This document shows positions 1 to 6,678 of a stretch of 64,000 nucleotides of DNA, one piece after another. The stretch is taken from positions 186,001 through 250,000 of the forward strand of contig NZ_JBHLUN010000007.1 in NCBI RefSeq assembly GCF_042433915.1. Reading direction: 5' to 3'. The translations under genes and the position numbers were made by a program. Source of the DNA: Roseomonas elaeocarpi (GTDB lineage Bacteria; Pseudomonadota; Alphaproteobacteria; Acetobacterales; Acetobacteraceae). The notes below the pieces were generated by a model. It saw only the letters and a program-made list of their open reading frames with translations. It ran no database searches and was not told where the DNA came from. Each line of letters opens with the position of its first letter. Within the stretch, counting starts at the first letter, position 1.

Positions 1-1152
1 GCCGATGATGATGGCGCCCGTCAGCGTGGCCAGGTCGATCATGAAGGCCGGGTCGAAACGCTTCTTGGCGTACCAGAGCACGTCGGCCAGCACGAGGCGC
101 CCTTCCGCGTCGGTGTTGATCACCTCGATCGTCTGCCCGGAGGCCGAGGTCACCACGTCGCCCGGCCGCTGCGCGGTACCCGACGGCATGTTCTCCACCA
201 GCCCCACGAGGCCCACCGCGTCCACCTTGGCCTTGCGGCCCGCCAGCGCCGCCATCAGCCCCGCCACCGCGCCGGCGCCGGCCATGTCCCACTTCATGTC
301 CTCCATGCCGCCGGCGGGCTTGATGGAGATGCCGCCGGTGTCGAAGGTCACGCCCTTGCCCACGAAGCACAGCGGCTTCGTGGGCCTCTTGGTGCCGGTG
401 CCGTTCCAGCGCATCACCACCATGCGCGGCTCCCGCTCGGAGCCCTGCGCCACGCCGAGCAGCGCACCGAAGCCCAGCTTGCGCATGTCCTTCGGGCCCA
501 GCACCTCGACGTCGAGGCCGAGCTTTTCCAGCTTCTCCAGCCGGTCAGCGAATTCCTCGGGATACAGGATGTTGGCCGGTTCGCTGACGAGATCACGGGC
601 CAGGAACACGCCATCCGCCACCGCCCGGCGCTCGGGCCAGGCATCCCGCGCGGCCGCCGGGTCGTCGCACAGCACCTTGAGCGCCGCCATGCGCGGCTTG
701 TCCTCGGGCTTCTCGGTGGTGCGGTAGCGGTCGAAGCGATACAGCCGCAGCACCGCCCCCAGCGCCGCGTCCGCCGCCGCCGCGGCCGCCGCATCCGCCG
801 TGCGCCCGGCCCAGCCGCCCACCGCCCGCGCGTCGATCGCCGCGGTGCCCTCGCCGGCCAGCGCCACCGCCGCGGTGCCACCGGCCGCCTCCACCGTGGC
901 GGCGTCGAGCTCGGCGCGCTTGCCCACGCCCACCAGCACCAGCCGGTTCAGCCCGCCGCCCGGCGCCAGCAGCACCGCGGTCTGGTTGCGCCGCGCCTTG
1001 AACTCGGCCGCCGCGATGCCGCGCGCGATGATGCCGCCCAGCGACTGGTCCCAGCTGTGCCAGGCGCCCCCGCCCAGGTCGTCCTCGGTCAGCAGGATGG
1101 CGAGGCCACCGCCTGCGGGAAGAACGGGCTTGGCGAAGGCGATGTCGAGCAT
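1..1152 (-). CDS. pepA: Leucyl aminopeptidase (PepA, M17), C-terminus cut by window edge
   Basis: Cytosolic M17 metallo-aminopeptidase that removes N-terminal residues from peptides. The 384 visible residues begin with ATG at 1152 (MLDIAF). They contain the N-terminal macro-like domain and most of the catalytic domain. VGKGVTFDTGG at residues 264-274 supplies the catalytic lysine and a metal-binding aspartate. The family signature NTDAEGRL lies at 346-353, just before the window ends. Roughly the last 110-120 residues, including the rest of the active-site wall, lie outside the window, judging from a usual family length near 500. The promoter side is the 383-bp gap shared with the esterase. 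The product is nearly certain; whether the gene is intact cannot be judged. Confidence 0.95.
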   Translation of the reverse strand, partial: MLDIAFAKPVLPAGGGLAILLTEDDLGGGAWHSWDQSLGGIIARGIAAAEFKARRNQTAVLLAPGGGLNRLVLVGVGKRAELDAATVEAAGGTAAVALAGEGTAAIDARAVGGWAGRTADAAAAAAADAALGAVLRLYRFDRYRTTEKPEDKPRMAALKVLCDDPAAARDAWPERRAVADGVFLARDLVSEPANILYPEEFADRLEKLEKLGLDVEVLGPKDMRKLGFGALLGVAQGSEREPRMVVMRWNGTGTKRPTKPLCFVGKGVTFDTGGISIKPAGGMEDMKWDMAGAGAVAGLMAALAGRKAKVDAVGLVGLVENMPSGTAQRPGDVVTSASGQTIEVINTDAEGRLVLADVLWYAKKRFDPAFMIDLATLTGAIIIG

Positions 1153-1535
1153 GGTCGGGCGGCCTCACGAGAAACGATGACACGATAGATAGCACCGCCC
1201 CGCGCGGCGCATACCCCGCCGCGCCCGGCCCGGCACCCATCCGGTGCGACAAGGTTTCGCGGCCACCCCGCCCAGGCGGATGCGGGCGGGCGGATGCGGG
1301 CAGGCGGATGAAGGCGGGCGGCGGCCTGCGGGCGGGAGCGGGTGTGAGCAGGCGGCGCGCGGGCAGGAGCGTGGACGGTCGCGCAGGAACTGTCGCGCAG
1401 GAACGGGCGCGCCCTCACGGCGTGCGAACAGGGAGCCCGCAAACAGGGGCGCGTGCATAACGCGGCGTGCGTGCGGGAACCGGCAGGTGGCGCCGGCCGG
1501 CGGGCAGGGCGCGCCGGCGGAAACGCGCCGCCCGC
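1153..1535. other. 383-bp non-coding gap with GC-rich imperfect repeats
   Basis: Lies upstream of pepA and downstream of the esterase. Around 1271-1320 a GGCGGATGCGGGC-like unit occurs about three times, and around 1380-1410 CGCGCAGGAAC is duplicated. No convincing gene, RNA or terminator is visible. The open frames that cross it are GC-skew artefacts. Confidence 0.5.
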
Positions 1536-2672
1536 TCAGCCGGGCCGGAACGCGAAGCGCAGCCCGCGCCGCAGCGCCACCGGGATCACGCTGCCGTGGT
1601 TCTGGCCGGGAAAGATGTGGAACCGCATCCGCGGCCCCCGCTCGCCCAGCACGCCGAGGCGGTCCGACAGGGCGCGCGCCCGCTCCACCTGCTGCGCCAC
1701 CCGCGCGAGGTCGCTGTCGCCGCCCGCCGAACCGGGACGGCCGCCTTCCAGCTCGCCCACCGTCACCAGCAGCTCCAGCGCGCCGGCATCGGGCGGCGGG
1801 CTGGCGGCGAAGCGCTCCTCCGCCCGCAGCACCGCGCCGTTGCCGTACCAGATCGAGGGGCTGGCCGCGACGGTGCGGTGGAAGCTGCCGGGGCGGGTGA
1901 ACAGCGCGTAGAGCGCGAAGAGCCCGCCGTAGGAATGGCCGTAGAGCGCCTGCCGCCGGCGGTCGACCGGAAAGGCGGCTTCCACGCGCGGCTTCAGCTC
2001 CCGCTCGATGAAGTCGAGGAAGCCTTCGGCGCCGCCTTCCTCCGCCGGCCCGCCCTCGCTCGGCGGGGTGTAGTCGTATTCCCGCCGCGACTCGCCGGCG
2101 TAGCCGATCGCCACCACCAGCCCTGGCACCACCGGCTCCACCCCGTCGCGTGGCACCTCTCCTCCCGGCGGGGTCGCCGATGCCTCGTCCGGCCCGTTCT
2201 CGGCCCGGGTGCTGCCGGTGCGGGTGCTGCCGGTGCGGGTGTTGCCGGTCTGGGTGTCGCCGGCCTGGGTGTCGCCAGCCCGGGCATCGCCAGCCCGAGC
2301 GCTGCCAGCCGGAACCTCGCCGGCCGGGACGTTGCCTGCCGGAGCGTGCCCAGCCTGAGCGTCCCCAGCCTGAGCACCCCTGGCCTGGGTGCCCCCGGCC
2401 GCCGCCTCGTCGCGGGCGCCGTCGTCGCGCAGCGCCGCCTCCACCAGCCCGAACTGCGCTTCCCCGTCGAGCATGTAGAAGACCGGGTAGCCCTCGGCCG
2501 GCGGCGGCGCGGCCGGGACCCGCAGGAAGATCCGGTAGGGCCGCGCCGCATCGCCCCCGGCCAGCACGTCCCACACGAGGTCGCGCGCTGCCGTCCCGGC
2601 GGCAAGGCCCGGGCGGAAGGGCAGGGCGGTGACCCCGGCGACGGAGCCGGCAAGCAAGAGGCGGCGATGCAT
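1536..2672 (-). CDS. Alpha/beta-hydrolase esterase (IroE/Fes-like) with pentapeptide repeat insert
   Basis: Putative esterase of the PF00756 type, 378 residues from ATG 2672. The N-terminus (MHRRLLLAGSVAG) looks like a Tat or Sec signal, so a periplasmic location is likely. The nucleophile elbow GHSYGG is at residues 245-250 (Ser247), and the likely catalytic His359 sits in GQNHGS. The first strands (residues 30-80) and the catalytic half are split by a low-complexity insert at about 93-157. The insert is built of five-residue units (G-D/N/S-x-x-A/T) encoded by thirteen 15-bp direct repeats. Related enzymes hydrolyse siderophore or acyl esters; the substrate here is unknown. The insert is absent from the core fold and would protrude as a loop. 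An in-frame extension upstream of 2672 lacks family similarity and was not included. Confidence 0.8.
   Translation of the reverse strand: MHRRLLLAGSVAGVTALPFRPGLAAGTAARDLVWDVLAGGDAARPYRIFLRVPAAPPPAEGYPVFYMLDGEAQFGLVEAALRDDGARDEAAAGGTQARGAQAGDAQAGHAPAGNVPAGEVPAGSARAGDARAGDTQAGDTQTGNTRTGSTRTGSTRAENGPDEASATPPGGEVPRDGVEPVVPGLVVAIGYAGESRREYDYTPPSEGGPAEEGGAEGFLDFIERELKPRVEAAFPVDRRRQALYGHSYGGLFALYALFTRPGSFHRTVAASPSIWYGNGAVLRAEERFAASPPPDAGALELLVTVGELEGGRPGSAGGDSDLARVAQQVERARALSDRLGVLGERGPRMRFHIFPGQNHGSVIPVALRRGLRFAFRPG
2209..2403. repeat. 13 x 15-bp in-frame tandem repeat inside the esterase gene
   Basis: Thirteen consecutive 15-bp units beginning GTGCTGCCGGTGCGG and diverging gradually. Phase is kept exactly, so the reading frame is never broken. 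Units 1 and 2 are identical, which points to recent duplication at that end. It encodes the Gly-every-fifth-residue insert of the esterase. Confidence 0.9.
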
Positions 2673-3071
2673 CCCAGAACTCCTGTTCCGCGGCGGGGCA
2701 GCCCCGGCGGTGCCCCGTGCCCCGTCATATGGAGGCGTGCCGGGAGCTGATAATCCCGGACCCGGCGGGCTCTCGTCCGCACGGACGGCCGGCAGCGCGG
2801 CGGCCAGCCGATTCGTCGCGGCGCGCGGGAAGGCGCCGCAGCGGACGCAGGATTGGCCCGCCCCTTCAGGCATCCATGCGCGGGTGGAAGATCGCGCCGC
2901 GCTCGGTCATGCGCCCCGAGCCCCGAGCCCCGAGCCCCGAGCCCCGAGCCCCGAGCCTCGGCCCACGCACCGCGGGCCGCCCGTCCGCGCCCCGGCGCGC
3001 CCCGCTGGCCGGATGCCCGCGCCCGGCGCAGGATCGCTCCCTCCACCACCACGAGAAGCAAGGAACCGCCG
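2673..3071. other. 399-bp divergent gap between esterase and cupin genes
   Basis: Should hold the promoters of both divergent genes, but I see no clear -35/-10 pair. It contains a perfect six-unit 7-bp tandem array (annotated separately). The cupin start is preceded by AAGCAAGGAACC, a plausible ribosome-binding region. Confidence 0.5.
2914..2955. repeat. 6 x 7-bp tandem repeat (CCCCGAG)
   Basis: Six perfect head-to-tail copies of CCCCGAG, followed by a decayed CCTCGG. Non-coding, about 115 bp upstream of the cupin start. The perfection of the copies suggests an unstable, length-variable tract. Confidence 0.9.
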
Positions 3072-3410
3072 ATGAGCGACCTCACCCGCGCGTCCGCCCG
3101 CGAACCGCTGCGCTGCCGGGTCCCGGCCGTGGCCACCCTCCAGACGGACAACGACCGCGTGCGCGTCATGCGCTGGGACTTCGCGCCCGGCGCCGAGACC
3201 GGGGCGCACCGGCACGGCTGGGCCTACGTCGTGGTGCCGATCACCGACGGCACGCTGCTGGTGGAAGCGCCCGACGGCACCGGCACCCGCGCCGAGCTCC
3301 GCGCCGGCCTGTCCTACGACCGCCCCGCGGGCGTCGAGCACAACGTCGTCAACGCCGGCGAGGCACCGCTGAGCTTCGTGGAGATCGAGATCAAGAGCTT
3401 TCCCGGCTGA
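3072..3410 (+). CDS. Small cupin-domain protein
   Basis: 112-residue single-domain cupin from ATG 3072 (MSDLTR). HRHGWAYVVVPITDG matches cupin motif 1, with histidines able to bind a metal. DRPAGVEHNVVNAG is motif 2, with a further His. Such mini-cupins bind small ligands or serve as mononuclear metal enzymes; nothing here fixes the role. The stop codon lies inside an 8-bp tandem repeat that continues downstream. Confidence 0.75.
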   Translation: MSDLTRASAREPLRCRVPAVATLQTDNDRVRVMRWDFAPGAETGAHRHGWAYVVVPITDGTLLVEAPDGTGTRAELRAGLSYDRPAGVEHNVVNAGEAPLSFVEIEIKSFPG

Positions 3411-3435
3411 TCGGCTGATCGGCTGACCGGCTGAC
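3404..3435. repeat. 4 x 8-bp tandem repeat spanning a stop codon
   Basis: Four copies of CGGCTGAT/C starting inside the last codons of the cupin gene. The TGA stop at 3408-3410 is part of the first unit. A looser continuation (GACTAGCC, GGCTGACGG) extends to about 3470. Confidence 0.85.
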
Positions 3436-3605
3436 TAGCCAACTGGCGGGCTGACGGCTGGCGTGACCGACTGGCTTCGGGGCTGACCGGCCGAGGTGAC
3501 TGCGGAGCGGAAGCGGCCGGCGGGCGGGTCGGACGGCGGCTTGCCCCGCCGTCGGCCCGGTCCTCCCGCCCCCGCTGTTGCGGCGGTCCGGCCCGCCGGG
3601 GCAGG

Positions 3606-4328
3606 ATGGGCGCCATGGAACTGCGCGAAAGCGTCCCTTTGCGGGCCGGGCCCGGCGGCGCGCCGGTGGAATGCCCCGTCCGCTGGCAGCGCTCCAGCCG
3701 CGCCCGCCGCACCTCGCTGCGCATCGACGCCCGCTCGGGCGAGGTCGTGGTGACCCTTCCGCTCCGTGGCAGCCGGCGGCAGGGCATGGCGCTGCTGGGC
3801 AACCACGCCGACTGGGTGATGGAGCGCCTGTCCGCCCTGGCCCCCGCGGTGGCCTTCGCCGACGGGGCGGAGGTGCCGCTCGGCGGCATCCCGCACCGCA
3901 TCCGCCACGACCCCGCCGCCCGCGCCGGCGTGTTTCTCCAGGACGGCGAGATCGTGGCCTCGGGCGAGGCTGCCTTTCTCGCCCGCCGGGTGGGCGACTT
4001 CCTGCGGGCCGAGGCGCGGCGACGCATCCTGCCGCTGGTGGCCCGCTACGCCGCGAGCCTGGGCGTGCGCGCCGGCGCGGTGCGGCTGAAGGACACGCGC
4101 TCGCGCTGGGGGTCCTGCGCGCCGGACGGCACGCTGGCCTTTTCCTGGCGCCTGGTGCTCGCGCCCGAATGGGTGATGGACTACGTCGTGGCGCACGAGG
4201 TCGCGCACCTGCGCGAGCTGAACCATTCTCCGCGCTTCTGGGCGGTGCTCCGCTCGATCAACCCGCATCACGAGGCGGCGCAGGACTGGCTGCGCCGGCA
4301 CGGTGCCGGGCTGCTGCGGGTAGGTTGA
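3606..4328 (+). CDS. YgjP-like (DUF45) zinc metallopeptidase
   Basis: 240-residue protein with the YgjP/WSS1-like fold. The HExxH zinc site is HEVAHLRELNH, with His197, Glu198, His201 and a third ligand His207. The conserved DTRSRWGSCAPDG motif of the family comes earlier. The N-terminal half is a mixed beta domain with RRTSLRID typical of the family. Members are predicted soluble proteases, and some are linked to DNA-repair or SprT-like functions. Start at ATG 3606 (MGAMEL); ATG 3615 is an equally possible start. The gene appears monocistronic. Confidence 0.85.
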   Translation: MGAMELRESVPLRAGPGGAPVECPVRWQRSSRARRTSLRIDARSGEVVVTLPLRGSRRQGMALLGNHADWVMERLSALAPAVAFADGAEVPLGGIPHRIRHDPAARAGVFLQDGEIVASGEAAFLARRVGDFLRAEARRRILPLVARYAASLGVRAGAVRLKDTRSRWGSCAPDGTLAFSWRLVLAPEWVMDYVVAHEVAHLRELNHSPRFWAVLRSINPHHEAAQDWLRRHGAGLLRVG

Positions 4329-4735
4329 ACGGGACGAACCGGCTCGCGCCTCCCGGGCCGGGTCGCGGGCACTCCGGGCCCCGGAGCCGCGGGCCCGCGC
4401 GTTCTCCTGGGCGGGCTCCACGGCGCCGGTGATGGGAAGCGGCACGGCGCGGTCGCAGGCTCCATCCCGGAATGTGTTGCGCCGAAACGGAGTCGCGTAT
4501 ATAGGAATATTATCTTAGCCGGTGGGCCGGCCTTCCGGGGCGCGCGCCTCGCGGCAGCCCGGAGCCATCGCCGGCAGCCAGCCTGGGAAAACCCCCATCC
4601 GGGCAGCGGGCCGGCGGGGTTGGCCACCGCGCTTGGGACGGAACAGCACCATTCCGATTCGTGAGGTGGGCCCGAGAGCCACCCTGCTGCAACATAGGCG
4701 GCAGTGGCCCGCCAGGGGCCGGGATAGCCTGAACC
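4329..4735. other. 407-bp gap with an AT-rich promoter-like island
   Basis: Sits between the metallopeptidase and the DUF6894 gene. Most is GC-rich and featureless. At 4498-4517 the sequence turns sharply AT-rich, which is unusual here and carries the promoter candidate listed next. The remaining 215 bp before the next start would be a long 5' leader or a small RNA; no strong hairpin is evident. Confidence 0.45.
4477..4505 (+). promoter_or_regulatory. Candidate sigma-70-type promoter upstream of DUF6894 gene
   Basis: TTGCGC at 4477-4482, a 17-bp spacer, then TATAGG at 4500-4505, within a TATATAGGAATATTAT stretch that stands out against the surrounding GC content. It reads toward the small gene at 4736, about 225 bp away. 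Confidence 0.35.
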
Positions 4736-4972
4736 ATGCCCAAATTCTTCTTCGATATTCACGACGGCGAGCACTACCGGCGCGACCAGGAGGGCAGCGA
4801 ACTGACCGATGGGGAAGCGGCGAGGCGCGAAGCCCTCGCGGTGCTCCCGGACATCGCCCGGGACAGGTCGCCGGGCGACAACCGGCGTGACTTCATCGTC
4901 GACGTGCGGGACGAAACGGACCGGCTCGTCTTCACCGCGACCCTGTCGCTGATGGCGCGCTGGATCGAGTGA
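4736..4972 (+). CDS. DUF6894 family small protein
   Basis: 78-residue acidic protein beginning MPKFFFDIHDGE. It follows the DUF6894 pattern: an MPxFxFD start, a central D-x-E-G-x-E-L block, A-x-R-x-EA-x(3)-LP, and a final beta strand (LVFTATLSLMARW). The family is common in Rhizobiales and Rhodospirillales and has no established function. A diverged relative sits at 58827-59159. It stands alone between two long non-coding stretches. Confidence 0.75.
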   Translation: MPKFFFDIHDGEHYRRDQEGSELTDGEAARREALAVLPDIARDRSPGDNRRDFIVDVRDETDRLVFTATLSLMARWIE

Positions 4973-5521
4973 GGCCGTTGCCGCCGGCGGAGCCTGCGCG
5001 GGCCGCCCGCACCATCCCGCGGGCGCCGGGCCGGGGCGCGACGTGGCCTGACGGTTCCCGACGTGCCGGTGGCTGGCCGGTGGTCAGCCTTTGCCCCGCT
5101 CGAAGCCTGTTCGACGCGACCCGAGTGGCTAGGCCGAGCCGGTGACGCCCCCATGCCGGAGCAGCGGCAGGAACCCGCGAGGCCGGTAAGAAAGTAAGAT
5201 GGTAAGATAGTAAGGAAGTAAGGCGAACCAGCCGCGGCCACCCCCGCTGCCCTGCGCCGTTCCGGCGCCCGCCTGCTCCGGCCGCGCCAGCTTTCCCCGC
5301 CGCGCTGGCCGTTGCAGCGCCGGCCCTGGCTCCCGGCCTCCAGTCTGCCCTCGTTCCCGCCACCGGGACCCGGTTGCCACGGCCTGCCCGTTCGACCCCT
5401 TTGCCTTTCCTCGCGGGCCCTGCGCCTCCGTGCTGGCAGCCCCGCTTTGGCGGCGCAACGGGGCGCACCATGTCCAGCAACGATCCCGGCCGCCGCGGCC
5501 GGCCCGAACCAGGAGCGCGAG
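4973..5521. other. 549-bp non-coding gap with an 8-bp-periodic GTAAG array
   Basis: No gene is supported. The notable element is the AT-rich array at 5186-5223, listed separately. The rest is GC-rich, with CGCGGCCGG-like low-complexity sequence close to the downstream start. GGAGCGCGAG just upstream of 5522 can act as ribosome-binding site for the next gene. Confidence 0.5.
5186..5223. repeat. 5 x 8-bp array, GTAAG every 8 bp
   Basis: GTAAG occurs at 5186, 5194, 5202, 5210 and 5218, exactly 8 bp apart, with A/T-biased spacer triplets. On the other strand it reads CTTAC repeats. This is the longest AT-rich stretch in the first 15 kb and lies 300 bp upstream of the dehydrogenase start. Confidence 0.85.
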
Positions 5522-6523
5522 ATGAAAGCTGTCGCCTACACGCACTGCCACCCGGTCGATCACCCGGACGTGCTGCTGGACCTCAACCTGCACGAGCCGC
5601 ACGCGCCGCACGGCCACGACCTGCTGGTGGAGGTGCGGGCCGTGTCCGTGAACCCGGTGGACACCAAGGTCCGGCGCAACGCCGACCCGGCCGGCGAGCC
5701 GCGGGTGCTGGGCTTCGACGCGGCCGGCGTGGTGCGGGCCGTGGGGCCGGACGTGCGGCTGTTCCACGTGGGCGATGAGGTCTTCTACGCCGGTGCGGTC
5801 AACCGCCCCGGCAGCAATGCCGAGCTGCAGCTGGTCGATGAGCGCATCGTGGGCCGCCGGCCGCGCACGATCTCCTTCGCCGAGTCGGCTGCCCTGCCGC
5901 TCACCTCGCTGACGGCTTACGAGGCGCTGTTCGAGCGCATGGGCGTCCCGCGCGGGGGGCGTGAGCCGGTGCTGGTGACCGGCGGCGCCGGCGGCGTCGG
6001 CTCGGTGGCGATCCAGCTCCTGCGGCTGCTGACCGACCACACCGTGATCACCACCGCCTCGCGCCCGGAAACGCGCCAATGGTGCGAGAATCTCGGTGCC
6101 CACCACGTACTCGACCATTCCGGCGACCTCGCGGCGCAGGCGAAGGCGCTGGGCTATCCTGTGCGCTTCGTGTTCTCGACCACGGAAACGCCGCGCAACT
6201 GGGTGGCGCTGACGGATCTGCTGACCCCGGGCGGCACGATCGGCGTGATCGACGACCTGCACGACGCCGACGTGACGCGGCTGAAAAGCAAGTCCGGGCG
6301 GCTGGCCTGGGAATACATGTTCACCCGCGCCGTCCACAACACGCCCGACATTGCCGAGCAGCACCGCATCCTGGGAGAGGTGTCGCGCCTGGTGGACGAG
6401 GGCCGGCTCCGCACCACGCTGGGCCGGCACTTCGGCCGCATCAACGCCAGCAACCTTCAGCAGGCCCATGCCGCGGTGGAAAGCGGCACGATGCGCGGCA
6501 AGGCGGTGCTCGAGGGCTTCTGA
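5522..6523 (+). CDS. Zinc-type alcohol dehydrogenase-like / quinone oxidoreductase family protein
   Basis: 333-residue medium-chain dehydrogenase/reductase of the ZADH type (zinc-binding alcohol dehydrogenase family protein). The GroES-like domain has SVNPVDTKVR at 42-51 and GFDAAGVV at 64-71. The Rossmann glycine motif is TGGAGGVGSVA at 153-163. Structural zinc cysteines are absent, so a zinc-independent NADPH quinone/enone reductase is likely. The ATG at 5522 (MKAVAY) is the family start and follows a purine-rich GGAGCGCGAG. Substrate unknown. Confidence 0.85.
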   Translation: MKAVAYTHCHPVDHPDVLLDLNLHEPHAPHGHDLLVEVRAVSVNPVDTKVRRNADPAGEPRVLGFDAAGVVRAVGPDVRLFHVGDEVFYAGAVNRPGSNAELQLVDERIVGRRPRTISFAESAALPLTSLTAYEALFERMGVPRGGREPVLVTGGAGGVGSVAIQLLRLLTDHTVITTASRPETRQWCENLGAHHVLDHSGDLAAQAKALGYPVRFVFSTTETPRNWVALTDLLTPGGTIGVIDDLHDADVTRLKSKSGRLAWEYMFTRAVHNTPDIAEQHRILGEVSRLVDEGRLRTTLGRHFGRINASNLQQAHAAVESGTMRGKAVLEGF

Positions 6524-6678
6524 GCCCGTTCCGCCGGGCGGGCATCGCGTGTGCCGGCCCGGCGGCCCCTCGCGCGGCACGGGCAAAGATGCTGCACTCG
6601 CGAGGTGCATCCCCAGCGACCGTCCTTCACGCCTCGCCACGCCGGCCCCGGGCCGGCGCAGTCCCCGGGCGGCGCAGC

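Noticed and set aside
4640..4663. GGAAC...CGTG as an EcfG (general stress) promoter before the DUF6894 gene
   Set aside because: The spacer is 15 bp and the -10 reads CGTG instead of CGTT, so it falls short of the consensus.
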